In this document: positions 52,167 to 64,000 of the stretch, piece by piece
How the letters are laid out: each line of letters starts with the position of its first letter
Position numbering within the stretch: position 1 is the first letter of the stretch
Assembly (NCBI GenBank): GCA_029948255.1
Contig: JALIZF010001519.1
Coordinates: 62,001-126,000 of the forward strand
From: Telmatactis stephensoni
Lineage: Eukaryota > Cnidaria > Anthozoa > Actiniaria > Isophelliidae
Reading direction: 5' to 3'
Length of the DNA stretch: 64,000 bases
Program-made: the position numbers and the translations under genes
Notes under the pieces: generated by a model
Databases searched by the model: none
The model's input: the letters and a program-made list of their open reading frames with translations, nothing else
Told to the model about the DNA's origin: nothing

Positions 52167-55100
52167 CTTAAGAAAACTAGGACGTCAAAAGTCGATTACA
52201 AGTCAAGTTTTATGTTTTCTTTGTTCGATTGTTGTACTGAATATGATAATCTCTACAACAAAGAGCCAAGGTTGAACTACCTATTTGCGAGCCTCCTTTG
52301 ATTAAAAATACCATTTTTTCTTCTTATAATTATTCTGTGATTGTTATATCGTCTAGTTCGGTCGAATAACTTACTCACGGCAGTTTTGAAGATATTTTGG
52401 AGACTCGATTCAAGCAAATGAACAAAGCGCTGAAAGCTCGGCATCCCCACAGCGCGACGCGATGTCCCCCTTACTTTCAAAATGACATATTTATCAATTG
52501 TTTGTCATAATTTTGACACTCAAATTAAAATTGATATTAAATTTGTTTAAGTAGTCGTAAATCAAGTCATTTAGCATGGAAAAGCTAGGAAATGAATATT
52601 GTGGTTGTCATGCCAACCCTGTGAAGGTTTGAACTTGTTGGCAGTATTTACTCATATGGCACGCTGAATCAATTAGATGCGGCAAAAAAAGCGAAAGACT
52701 TTGAATTACATATTTTTTTACATTATCTAATATCTTTTGATTTGTGTTTAAATTTCATAATTATTGCTGTACATGCCAAGTACCATTATTTCATACACAT
52801 CACTCATTGCCTATGATCAAAAATCACCAAATATTTTATTGCTCTGAAATAAAAAACTGAAAGTACTTGAATTATAAATGCACATAATTTTGCCTGTTGC
52901 TGTCTTGAGTGCACATAGAAAACAGTTATTTGCATTTCTCAAGTCTTAACTGGCAATCATCCACTGATCTTCAATAATGGTAATATTTTGCTATGATATT
53001 TAAAATGATTATTTCTTGTCATTTCACAAAGGATTATTAAGCTTATATAATATTTATTTCCTAAAGAATGTCAAGGAAGGAAATGAAAGTTTTCGAAGGG
53101 TTCAAAACCAAAAGTGCGGCATAATTGTGAGAGATAAAGTAGAAATCACTAGAATTAAATAGAGAAATAATTTATCTTCAAATCATCCACATATTTTAGT
53201 AAGAGAAAATACTCAAATTAACATTGTTATATGAACATTGATTATCAAAATCATAGAAGCAATACAGTACTTTGAACTCTAAGCATTATTATTAATTTAT
53301 CAAAATTGCCTGCTATCCTATTCACAACAGCTGTTGCTTGTAATTTATTGTTTCCCTTGGGAGATCTAGAAGGCCTCCAGCTGGAGTCCCAAGAATGATT
53401 CAGTCTTAATTTATTCGTGTGTATTAAATAGAACCATACAATTTCAAAGTCATCTATAAAATATCATATTAAATATACTTTCCATGGATGTCAGAACAAA
53501 GCAATTATTATTTTTCTTTTTAAGTGGGAGATCAAGACTGTTCGGTATCCGTATGAGTAGGATATGTAAGAAAATATTATTTGACTTCAAGGACCATTAA
53601 TATACTGCACAAAGGGTTTCATACTGCTCACCCCACTCCTACCATCCTGGATTTTCTGTTACCCTGTAACTTAAATTAAAATTCCATTTTCCAATGGATA
53701 TTTTAATGGCAGTCATTTACTATTGGTCACTCTTGAAGACCTGTTATATGAATAATTTATTTTATCATTATTTTAATCTGATCTCTGTATCATTATTTTG
53801 ATAAGGTCATGATCATGACAAATTTGATTTAATTATTTAGAAATAGTGTTTTGACTAGACATAGGGGAAGAATGATCTACTAAATCTATTATCACTGAGA
53901 CCTCCAATATGTTTTGTGTTCAGGACTGACCTCCATAGTTAATTGAAAACTATAAAACTATTTGTCTTCTAATAGACCATTTCACAGTTATATCTTGCTC
54001 AGTAGCAGCCTTAACTACACATAATATATTCAACACTTTGAACAAAATGCATGGAAGTTGAAAACATTTGTTTTGTTCACCCATACCTCTCTGGTTTATT
54101 CAATCATGAACATTTCTTTCCTTTTCACCAGCCGTCACCAAAACTCCAAAGAATATATTACCCATAGTCAGGCTACAATTAAGCAAGATAAAAGTGTGAA
54201 TGGGTTTATTGGTTGGCAATAATTATTCACTCTTTTATTTACCAGATTAAGCTAACAAATTGGCTTTAGGCATGACTGAACATGAGACAATACAGGGCAG
54301 CAGTACCAAAGGCACCCTAAGTACTTACCACAAGGCACCCTGTGGGACCCCTAAACGTAGATCCATAAAATACAGTCAGAAAGTTTGTCATGCTATTTCG
54401 GTTCAACTGAAAATATCAGCAGCCAATAGACCTTTTTACTAATGTCATGCAAAATTGCCATTTTCAGTGCTTTTCGTTAAAACAAAAATTTATCTCCACA
54501 GATTGATTTATCATTCAGGATTTAGTAAACCTGCAAAGTTTCATAACAATCCATTGCAAACTCTAGGAAATATAACCCCTGGCATAGTCATTTCTTTGTA
54601 ATTTTGGGCTCTCTCTCTCTGGGTAATTTCATTTGTAAATTTTCAAAAAGCTGCCTGATAACTCAATGGATGTGCAAAATATTGTTAAATTGAAATATCA
54701 TTCAAACAAAATATCATTTAACCCTCTCACTCCCAGCATCCCTATAGTGTTACTGCCGCAAATGCCCACGGGGTTGTGTGCATATTCACATAAATTTTAC
54801 CTACCCCAAGATAAAGCAAAATATCTCAGCACAGAGAGGATTTCATACTTAACAATATAAAGAAAGTTTGTTGTACACAGAAAAATCTTCACTTTGGTAT
54901 ATTTTATGACATGTTTAATTGCAAAATACCATCATAATTTTTGTCCAAAAGTTAAAATGGTTCAAAACAAGGGTAGGTGTCAGAGTGCCTTTTGGCACTC
55001 TTGGGAATTTGTGACAGTAAAGCTAGAGTGCCAAAAGGCACTCTTGGGAGTGAGAGGGTTAACTGAAATATTGCTTAACAGACTGGAACTGAAATATTGG

Positions 55101-55562
55101 TTGCCGCGAAGTGATGTTTTGGTTTAACATTAATCAGCTGAAATATTAACTAAATGATATTTCAGCATCTTAAGAATATATTGGAAACCAGTCCAAATAT
55201 TGTTTGGAGCATGAAAAACTTTCTGACTGTACTGTATTATTATTTTCTATTGTTCTATTTGGTTTTCAGGGAAAAAGAAAATGAAAAATAATTAAAAAAT
55301 ACACAAACAAAACAAAACAAAAAAAAGGTGCCCCTTAAGAAAGACCAATCATGACTTTTGATACTAATTGTCATTATACATGTAGTCATCTTAGATGACT
55401 TGGTGAATTCCTGCTTGTATGAACTTATCCTTGCTAATCCATCTCTTTTCTTTTTGCTGATCATTGCAAGTCAAAAGCTGTAAAACTGCATCAAAAGCAA
55501 AATCAAAAGCATCAAAGATACATTAAAAGAGGTTAACAAGATTAATTAATCATTTTCTACAG

Positions 55563-58500
55563 GATTCTATCAATCTTTTAGCAACAATGGTCTCCACATT
55601 AGAAGCTACAAACCTGGATTTACCAATCACTCCAGCCAGTGGGAAAATACTAAAACCAGAAGTAGATGTACCATCATTCTATACAACCCCTGAAGAAAAC
55701 ATTCTGGAAGATGAAGCTCATATCCCATTGAAAGTAAGGAAGCAATGATAAAATGGTATTTGAAAACTTAATTTGTAATGATACATGTATACTTGCAGGA
55801 TGTACAGGGGCAGATCTAGGATTACCTTCAGAAGGTGGTGCACCGTCTTCAGGAAGGGGTGCACCATCATATAAATTAGAAACTGCCAAGAGGATATCTT
55901 GGAAAAATATTGAGAAAAAGGACTCAAAGTCGTCTCAGGAGGGGGTGTGAACCCCCTGCACCCCTCCCCTAAATCTGCCCCTGAGGTTCAACTGTACATC
56001 TTTTCATGGCTGATCTTGTAATGGTGGCTCATCCCCATGCCTTCCCCTCAAGTATTTTACAATCACTTGAAAAATGTCATCTTTTTTCTCTAGGATTCTG
56101 CAACCAAGAAAAAGGGTGGTCGAATAGGTTCTAAGAGAAAGTTGTTTCTACAATCAGGAACACCTGGAAAAGGTATTTTTATTTTAAGTTAGTTTGTTAA
56201 TATTGCTTTGGCAAGAGTGAGTCAGAGAGGCTTTAGGGACTGGTCATAAAGTACAGGTGGGGGTGGGCTGGAAAAATAAGGGGGGTGGGTCACTGTTTTT
56301 ATGCAATTTTTCATCTTAAATGATGTCTGCATTTACCTTTCTCCCTTGTACTGCATAATCATGTTTCACTTAAACTCTGTTTAGTTAGTACTCTTCAAGC
56401 AGACGTTATTTTCTCTCACCTCTTTTGTCACTCCTACTAAGGGAGGTGAGAGAAAATAACGTCTGCTCACAGAGTATTTAGTTAGAAAATTGAGAGATAA
56501 AATGTTTTCCTGTTTTTACTTTTGTTTTTCAGTAAAAAAGTTATCAAGCCCATCTGTTAAAAACATAAAAAAGCCATCTCAGTCCCCAGTTGTCACATCA
56601 CCTGTAAACAAAGATGCACCCTTTCCAAACTATCCATTGACTGAGCGCCAACAGTTACAATATCTGCTTGAGGTTTGTGCATTTTGATTAAGAATATACA
56701 TGTAGAGAACTGATATGTATCTATGGAGTACAATAGATATAACATCCAATGATTGGGCTTTTATGCATCAATTTTGCCATTAAAATCTAAGCTAATAACT
56801 TTTTTAGACCAAAATGCAATCTGTGCTATGCGATGTTCACAAAAGGGCAATGACTGTAACAAAGAGATGGAATAAAATGGCTATATGCATAAACACATAG
56901 CCCAGTTTAATGAAAAACAAGTTACATTTACAAAATGACAATATATTATTGCCAAAGTGAAGGTGATGGCATGAAAACCACAATGTAAAAGGCAGGTGAT
57001 GGGAGCAGGTGGTGGATGATCAGAAGTCAGTGTGTCAGTTGATAAACTTCTACGACATCTCTTGACATCAGCTGCTAACATCGTCATAACAGATCAACGA
57101 ATACCCATTGGGGGATTCAATGAATTAAGTACCCCAATTACCTTACCTCTATTGTATCATGGGATTACATACATATTTGGCTCAATCATTGCATAAAATG
57201 TGTATTTGCAAGCAAATAATGGATTTTTCCACAATTTGCAAAACAAGTACTTTTACAGTAAGCTACACAAGCTACATGTAAATGCAAGCAACATATACCA
57301 TATACATAGTTACACAAGTCATACAGTACAGACTCGGTATTGCATTAACATGCATGATAGAGGCATGGAAAAAGACAAACACTACAAGTAGTACATTACT
57401 GAGTCTGTATATGTTGTTTGTACTTACATGTATGCTTGTCACTTGTGAAAAGACAAGCACTGCTAATAATTGAGAGTTTATGTTACTGGTGTGAACCATA
57501 CTTTAGAGACAACTTTACGTTTGAAATATCATTTTACTAGGTGACTGCTAAAGATGCACAGACTAAAGAACCACAGGAAACAGACAGTGATGAATCCACT
57601 CAAAGTCAAGGGTTCCCCAAATTGAAGAAGAAAGATGTTGCTAAAAGAGAAAGTAATATTGTGCGGGTCAATAAGAAAAATGAGCGGGGTGAGACTCTAC
57701 TTCATCTCGCAGGCAATTAAAGGAGATCTTGAGGAAACCATAGATTTGATCAAGGCAGGAATAACAATAAACTCAAAGGATTATGCAGGTAAGACAATCT
57801 CTAGCTTACAGCAGAAAACTCATCCTTTGGAGACCTAGGACAAAAGGCGAGGAGAGGAAAGGGGAAAAGGGGAAAGGATTCCCTGGGCATTTGAGTACCC
57901 CAAACCATTTCCAGTGGCAAAAATTAATCTGAGTTCTTATTGGCATCATTATAATTTAATTACACGTGGCCAATAGGAAGCATTTTCGTGCGTGGACTAG
58001 CATCACATAGGATCTCAAGCTTATACTGTAAGTTGACCCCACGCTACATTTAGTTTGAAAATAACCATGTGTTAGATCATGTTTCCAGTTAACCAGGCAA
58101 TATCAAAGGATGGACATGTAGTCTTTCATGCTTTGTAGGTAAACATCCAAACATCAATTAGCCAAATTAGAAGAACATATAGGCAATTTAGGAGCTTCCT
58201 ACATTAAGATACTTATGACAGCAACTGTTGTTGTATCCTCATGATAATTGAGCTGTGCCAGACATATTCGTTTTTATGAGTTTGCTTGCTTCATAAATCT
58301 CTAATTGGATTAGTTTTGGCCTTTGGAAATGGCTTAGGGGAGTCAGATGCCCAGGGCATGGAAGGCCTAACTGTAGCAAAAAAGGTGTGTTTATGCTCCA
58401 ATTTTCCAATACTGAAGAATAGTTTCATGAGACAGAAATATAAGATGCTACATATTAACTGCAAGCTATGATATTTCTAAGGCTGGACGCCACTTCACGA

Positions 58501-61500
58501 GGCATGTAATTTTGGACATCTTGAGATTGTTGAGGAATTAGTCAAAGGTGGAGCAAATGTGAATTCTCCTGGATATGAAGAAATCAGCCCACTTCATGAT
58601 GCTGTAATAAACAACCATGTTCAGGTAATGTGTTCTCTTGGAATGTACTTTATCACCTCTTACCCTTGTTGCAGCTGCCATAAAAGTGGTATACACTTAT
58701 ACAATAGTTCAACAAAAAACAGGTTGGTTGGTGACTCAGTTGAGCTGCAATCACTGTCAAAATTGATGACACAAAGTTCTTTTCAATGCACATCTGGTAC
58801 ATTCTAATCAAAATCTGTCCAAACATTTCTCTTCCAATGTTGCTGTGAAAAGTCTGGAATCTACATGTACTGCAGTGAACTCCCTCAATGTGGACACCCT
58901 TGTAAGGTGGACACCTCTCTAAGGCAGACACATTTACCTGCTCCTGGTCTTTTAAATTAACACATAATGTCTGTGATGAAAATCCTCAAAGGCAAACACC
59001 CCTCTGAGCAGGAAACTAAGAACTGGTCCCAAAAGTGTCCACCTTAGAGGGATTTCGCTGTACCCTGAAATTAGTTGGACAGACCTTATAGTTACCAGGC
59101 CCCCATTTTACAAAGTATGTGTCTAACTTGCAAGTACTCATAAATTGGAAATCCTTAATTCATATTTCTGAGGTTTTACACCTACTTTTATTCATTTCCA
59201 AAAGTCAGAACTGTACATTTCTTTAAAGATAGAGGACTATAATAGCCACGTTGCCCATAAGAAATCTTCCAGGGATAGGCAAGTGTTCCTCATCCCTCCT
59301 CCCTCCTCCCTCCTCCCTCCTCCCTCCACCAGTGCTCTGTCCTATGGGCATTTCCCTGTTATCTGATCAGCTACACAGGGAAGGTGAATCAAATCACCAA
59401 TTTACTGCAGTAATAGATAGCTTGCCATCTACTGATTAACCAATGATGTATTTTAGGTTGTTGAGGTACTGCTGAAGTATGGTGCTGATCCTTTACAAAG
59501 AACAATGCAGGGATACACCGCCATTGACCTAGCAAGATCTGCTTCTATCTTAGAATTACTACAGAGTGTTAAACCACTTCAGAAAATCATAACCACTGCA
59601 ATAGTAAAACAACCTGATGTTTCACATATGGAAAATGATTCTAGTAGTATTGTAGCTATAAATGGATTTGCATCTAATACAGCATCAGAAAATAATAGCT
59701 GCAAACCTTCTCTACCACCAGATAATAGTTATCAAGAGGCAACTAAAGGACCATATATAAAAGACACAAATTTCAGACAAGACTCTGTGATATCTCGACA
59801 AAGTTCTTCTTGCAGTTGTAGTTCTATCCCAAACAGTGACATTGATGATAATATTGACCCAGCACGTTTAAATGAATATCTTGACAAAGCTATGATACAA
59901 ATGTCATCATATTTAGATCCCAAGAAAGACTGCTTTGATTATGGGATTACTAATAGTAGTGTTAAATATAGTTCCGTAGTCACGCCTTCTGTGCCATCAC
60001 TAGTGATGAGGCCGAAGGGGAACGAAGAACGAGTTAGTAAGCAGAGGTATGAGGGCCTAAATCATGACAGCATGGTGCAATGTAATGATACGGCAGTGAA
60101 ATTACCAACCAGAAATGTACATGTATTAGAAGATAAAAATGGTAAAGATGATATCACTAGCAATAACAAAGAAAATCAATCTCCATCAAAAACTGTTCAA
60201 TGGCAGGACAAAATATTAAACCAAAATCAAGATAGAATGGACTCTACCAGGTTTATTGACGACAGATGTTCACAAGAATGTGTAGCGCATATCAAGAATC
60301 CCACCTGGAGGAAAGCTTTGGCAAAACATCACTACAGTCCATCAAACCTTCCCTTATTTGTGCCAGGATACTCAAAGTTTATGATGAAGGACAAGACATA
60401 TACCTTACAGCCTCAAGATGAACTAAGTGTAGGTATACCACAGGGACTGCAGAGGATAGTTTTGTTTGTGTGGGCTAATCAAGTGCTAATGCTACAAAAT
60501 TAAGGCTAGAATGCAGGTATATCCAAGAGACCATAATACTATTATTATATACCCTTGTCGATACGCGCGCGCTCTGATTGGCTGAAAGCTGTGCTTTATC
60601 AGAGAACGGAGCACAGTTCTGGTGTCAGCAGCGCAAGCTCGACCGCGCGCGCACATTTTGAATTTTTGTACGGAGAAAATCGAACTTTTTCCCTGAAATA
60701 TTTAAAAATATATAAAACAAGTAGAACACTGCCTACAGCTCGTGCTCTCCTTACACTTCTTTCGTGCTCTCGTCACTTCCTGCGTGCTGTATTACTGAAC
60801 GGAGCACGGAAAAAGCTATTCCTTTGTTAAAGAGAGCGAAACTCAGTATTGATGTCTGTGCGATGTTTGCGGCGACTAAGGCTATTTTTTGTAATTTCGC
60901 CATGCGCGCGCAAGGCTCTCAAGTTTTGCTCTCTTAATATTATGGTCTCTTGGGTATATCCCAAAATATTTTCTAAATATTGGGGCCAAAACCCCAGGAG
61001 CCCTGCAGAAATGTATGACCAAACAGATAACCCTCTGCAGTTCATGTTCTGTTAAGGCTGTTGCACTATGTAACAAACACTGATCAGGTAATATGAATGT
61101 GTGTTATGGCATCCATCCATCTTGGTTATCACTAGGGGATTGGTGTTCACGTCTTTCTTTATATATTTGGAAACCTGCAGTAGGTAAACTATACTGATTT
61201 ATCCCACAGAAATGCATTGCTAAAGATGACAAGAAAGAAGAAGATAGTGAACTTATAAGGCTAAAGACACAGCAGCAAATAGAACAAGTAAGAGCATCTT
61301 AAATTGAACTCCTTCAAAGCAGACGCCCCTTCAAAGGTAGTCTCCTACGCAGCCGCAGTTTTGTTGTCACGCTAGGGCTTAGGGGGCTAAGCCCTAGCGT
61401 GACAACAAAACTGCGGCTGCGTAGGAGACTATTTCAAAGGTGGACAACTCTCTTTGGTAGACATCTCTGCCTGATCGAAGTTTAGCCAAACTTCATTGTT

Positions 61501-62469
61501 CTTCTGTAGTTTAGTTCTGTCTGAAGTGGATCACTTTTCAAGATAAACAGTAATAGCTGGTCTTAAGGGTGTCCGAGAGAGTTCCCGAGTTTAACAAATT
61601 TGAAAGTTACTAGTAGTTGTGTTGAATGGAGGTATTAGACTGTATATACCTGTTTCAAAAAAGGTTGTCGTACGAGAGGTCACAAGCGTACGCACTAGAC
61701 CGAAAAGTATCATGGGTAGTAGCAAAACGTCTACTCTCTTGTCGGCTTTTGTTTTGATTTTAGCATCAACAAGTGAGTTCTTTAGTGTACAAGTTTAAGG
61801 GAGCTGAATTTGAATTGTCCTGCCGGGATGTTGATGTGGTGTGTTTTTTTTAACTTCTACCCATACTGCCTTTCGGGTAAGTCGCGTAGGCTTCATACCG
61901 ACAACGTTTATTGAAATAGGTGTATACAACCAAAGGATGGTTTAATGTGGGAATTGGACTCTGTACATACAACCAAACAGAAAGTTAGTGTGAGCAGGTG
62001 AGCATAATCAGGAGACAGAGACTCCATACATGCTCTTATAAAAACCTTTGGTGGCTAACTTTGAGCTGCTGCCCCGCATTCAGGCTTTAGGACTCAATTT
62101 AAATGAATTAAACTCATGCTGGTAGCGAATGCATTGGAAGTATTGAATTTTTTTATAGGCGAGCAAATGGCTGGTGGTCTAAAATAGCCCAAATGTGGGG
62201 CATCCTGTTACAGTAGTGACTCATTCTCCTAGTTATGCTCTTCTTGTGTGAGAGACAACAAGTGGTCGTTGATTTTGACAAATTTGTGTTTGCTATTTCG
62301 TTTGAATGTCTTTGTATCCCATGTCAATTTGTAGGAGAAGTTAAGACTTTGTTTGGAGCAAGAGATAGTCAGATTATTTAGCAACTTTGCTAGGGTTGCA
62401 GTAAAGAAAGGCGTTCCTTTTGGTGCGTGTACCGTATTACAACACCAGATGCTTTCACATGGAAGAGAG
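55563..62469 (+). CDS. ANKRD11/ANKRD12-like ankyrin-repeat protein (3' end outside window)
   Basis: Eight exons: 55563-55733 (likely ATG at 55587), 56094-56172, 56533-56672, 57541-57788, 58482-58624, 59457-60428, 61210-61287 and 62335-62469, with the last donor leading beyond the window. Ankyrin repeats span exons 4-6: [58 protein letters not shown] Ser/Asn-rich middle follows, then a basic helix ending [14 protein letters not shown] and VPFGACTVL, which resembles the conserved C-terminal part of ANKRD11/12. Those vertebrate proteins are nuclear regulators that bind co-activators and histone deacetylases. A single extra G near 57714 breaks the first ankyrin repeat; removing it from the reading makes the next splice phase correct. 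BARD1 and ANKRD31 have similar ankyrins, but the C-terminus favours ANKRD11/12. Confidence 0.75.
55805..55983. mobile_element. MITE with CAGGGGCAGAT terminal repeats, copy 2
   Basis: Ends CAGGGGCAGATCTAGG and CCTAAATCTGCCCCTG. Homologous over its length to 23447-23630. In the first intron after the putative ANKRD start exon. Confidence 0.8.
58868..59062. mobile_element. Tc1/mariner-type MITE (TACWGCRGTGAA ends)
   Basis: The left end TACTGCAGTGAACTCCCTC and, inverted at the right, TACAGCGAAATCCCTCTAAG share the TA-flanked, promoter-like ends of pogo/Tigger-class elements. The interior carries repeated GTGGACACC motifs. Located in an ANKRD-like intron. A related fragment surrounds 61300-61465. 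Confidence 0.65.
59281..59327. repeat. (CTCCCTC)n microsatellite
   Basis: About six heptamer units in the ANKRD-like intron before the exon at 59457. Confidence 0.8.
60524..60952. mobile_element. Non-autonomous hAT-like transposon with 8-bp target duplication
   Basis: Terminal inverted repeats CAAGAGACCATAATA and TATTATGGTCTCTTG are flanked by direct GGTATATC copies at 60516-60523 and 60953-60960. An 8-bp duplication and CA-starting ends fit the hAT superfamily. The interior is non-coding and shares CGTGCTGTATTACTGAACGG with the element at 63128-63567. It lies in an ANKRD-like intron, about 95 bp after a donor. Confidence 0.85.
61339..61430. mobile_element. Perfect-hairpin MITE with 9-bp target duplication
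   Basis: Two 44-bp arms, AGTCTCCTACGCAGCCGCAG... and its exact complement, are separated by four G bases. TTCAAAGGT flanks it on both sides (61330-61338 and 61433-61441, the right copy two bases after the arm). It appears inserted into an older mariner-type fragment. Confidence 0.88.
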
Positions 62470-62664
62470 GTAATAAATCAAAATAATATCATATATAATA
62501 GATAAATGAATAATCTTTTCACAGCGGCATATCCACGTAGTGGTTCTTTATCTGCTGGCACTCAGCACTCACTATCACTACAGTACTATACATATTTTAA
62601 ATATTATGAATCGTCTAAAGATCGTAGTTTGCTACGGTTTTACCTATCTTTAATATTATTTATT

Positions 62665-62679
62665 TATGTAATTATTATT

Positions 62680-62739
<60 letters not shown>

Positions 62740-62830
62740 TTATTGATTTGTTTGTTTGTTTGTTTGTTGTTTATTTATTTTTATTTATTTATTTTTATTT
62801 TATTTTATTTTTTTATTTATTTTGGTTGAC
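62665..62830. repeat. (TTTA)n microsatellite
   Basis: About 18 TTTA units followed by TTTG and T-rich variants. In sequence 3' of the last ANKRD-like exon found. Confidence 0.92.
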
Positions 62831-63127
62831 GGAAGCGAATAATCAAGTTCCATCAGAGTTTGAATATTTTCGAAAATCGTTGGAAAAGATTCACCGTGGA
62901 AAACGTGTTTTTACTGATTTTATTAGAAAATTGATCTTCGTTAAAGCTGACTTGGCGTTGCTATGGGAACCTTTTTGAGCGATCGTTTTCATAGGCATAT
63001 CAAACGGTTCCCTGATTCATGATCTGTCATAAGGTTGGCTGAACGAGTGTCAAAGTGTACGTTTGTATTAACTATAATACGCTTTTTCGGTCGGGTATAA
63101 AGGCCCTTTCAAGGGAGCTACCATTTA

Positions 63128-63567
63128 ACAAATAGAACAGCTTTTCCGTGCTCCGTTCAGCAATACAGCACGCAGAAAGACTGAGACGAAGGCACGAAAG
63201 AAGTGAAGGTAGAATCCGAGCCATAGGCGAGTGCTCTCCATACTTCTTGTGACTCTTGAGCGCTCTCGGCAGAAAATCAAACTTTTTCCCTTAAATATTT
63301 ACTTCAAAATATATAATAAAACAAATAGAACATCTTTTTCCGTGCACTTAGGAAGTGCCGAGAGCACTCAAGAAGTGTTACACTTCCGTCGTGATACAGC
63401 ACGCAGGAAGCGACGAGAGCACTCAAAAAGTGTTACACTTCTGTCGTAATACAGCACGCAGGAAGCGACGAGAGCACTCAAGAAGTGTTACACTTCTGTC
63501 GTGCTCTCGTCGCTTCCTGCGTGCTGTATTACTGAACGGAGCATGGAAAAAGCTGTTCTATTTGTTA
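63128..63567. mobile_element. Foldback element with internal tandem repeats, hAT-related
   Basis: The outer arms contain ATTTAACAAATAGAACAGCT and its complement, plus CGTTCAGCAATACAGCACGC and complement. Inside, a roughly 58-bp unit (GAGAGCACTCAAGAAGTGTT, CGTGATACAGCACGCAGGAA) is repeated about 2.5 times, partly inverted. It shares end-proximal sequence with the hAT-like element at 60524-60952. Confidence 0.75.
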
Positions 63568-63617
63568 AATACAGCGCAATTTTCAGCCAATCAGAGTCCG
63601 CGTATTAAGAAGACTAT

Positions 63618-63940
63618 ATAATAAAGACACTAGTGAAAAACATCTGCGCATGCTCGTAGTCTTGTAAACTTATGTAAGTTTTGCTTTGACGCTTACTTTC
63701 AACAATGGTTTTCACAAAATGTCAAAACGTAATGTCGATTATTGAAACTTAGGGCCAGTATTGACAATGTCTTCATTAATGCAATATCTTTGTCGCAAAA
63801 AGTATACAAGAGAAATTTTATGTATTACTATACACCGAGAACACAAGCATTTCATTTCAGGCTAAAACTCACACATTTCTTAAGAAAACATCGTAATATG
63901 CACGCACTCGCAGACGTTTTTCACTAGTGTCTTTAATAAT
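63618..63940. mobile_element. MITE with AAAGACACTAGTGAAAAAC ends
   Basis: AAAGACACTAGTGAAAAAC at about 63624 is matched in inverted form (GTTTTTCACTAGTGTCTTT) at about 63917-63935. The interior is non-coding. It directly follows the previous foldback element, suggesting a nested insertion cluster. Confidence 0.75.
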
Positions 63941-64000
63941 TAGTCTTAAGGCCTTTCTACCAATAAAAAACAACGAATTAAGCTAATAGGCGTGTATACG

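Larger units (their letters stand above)
47178..55562. other. Intergenic region between TDRD12 and ANKRD11/12-like gene
   Basis: No protein-coding exon was recognised. It contains the 3' UTR of TDRD12, a 21-bp repeat array (47725-47909), minisatellite copies (49770-49930), two diverged copies of a roughly 95-bp sequence ending in splice-donor-like sites (50746-50842 and 52071-52166), and a long AT-rich stretch (52500-55250). Because the ANKRD11/12-like coding sequence seems to start in an exon at 55563, 5' non-coding exons and promoters of that gene probably lie here. Confidence 0.45.

Noticed and set aside
57541..60428. Assignment of the ankyrin gene to BARD1 or ANKRD31
   Set aside because: The ankyrin repeats alone would allow it, but no RING or BRCT is seen, and the later [14 protein letters not shown] and VPFGACTVL segments fit ANKRD11/12 better.
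62506..62978. Frames after the last ANKRD-like exon, including one with FEYFRKSLEKI
   Set aside because: They run through the TTTA microsatellite and lack a supported acceptor; they do not resemble the expected ANKRD11/12 continuation.

Overview
This window is animal nuclear DNA: intron-rich protein genes, roughly 35-40% GC by eye, many short inverted-repeat transposons (MITEs), minisatellites and a recent retroelement array. The encoded families (a laminin-G receptor, TDRD12 and ANKRD11/12) mark it as metazoan. The architecture and repeat load would suit a cnidarian or another marine invertebrate, but nothing in the sequence fixes the species.

Layout. 1-3031: no gene recognised. 3032-6023: last exon of a laminin-G, single-pass membrane protein. 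6024-8300: intergenic DNA with a foldback repeat. 8311-19082: head-to-tail array of four near-identical Penelope-like retroelements (PLEs) plus a partial fifth unit. It is flanked by a probable 12-bp target duplication, and each pseudo-LTR carries a hammerhead-ribozyme-like fold. 19093-21759: putative promoter/5' region of the next gene. 21760-47177: a gene of at least 42 exons (about 2,550 codons) encoding a TDRD12-type piRNA-pathway protein. Its order is Tudor, a 25-residue repeat linker, a degenerate DEAD helicase, a CCCH zinc finger, two further Tudor-like modules, armadillo repeats and a CS (p23-like) domain. All splice phases agree except at one junction. 47178-55562: repeat-rich intergenic DNA, perhaps with 5' non-coding exons of the next gene. 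55563-62469 and beyond the window: an ANKRD11/ANKRD12-like gene. 62470-64000: simple repeats and MITEs.

TDRD12 relatives act with PIWI proteins in transposon silencing, so a young PLE array about 2.7 kb upstream of the first exon found is a striking neighbour; a functional link is only conjecture. Several single-base frame breaks occur in otherwise clean coding sequence (26.9, 28.6, 28.9 and 57.7 kb, and the PLE GIY-YIG regions). Residual consensus indels in a draft assembly are at least as likely as real mutations.

Most promising items: the TDRD12-armadillo-CS architecture, the hammerhead-like fold with a palindromic stem III in every PLE unit, and the mosaic structure and end-clustered lesions of the PLE copies.
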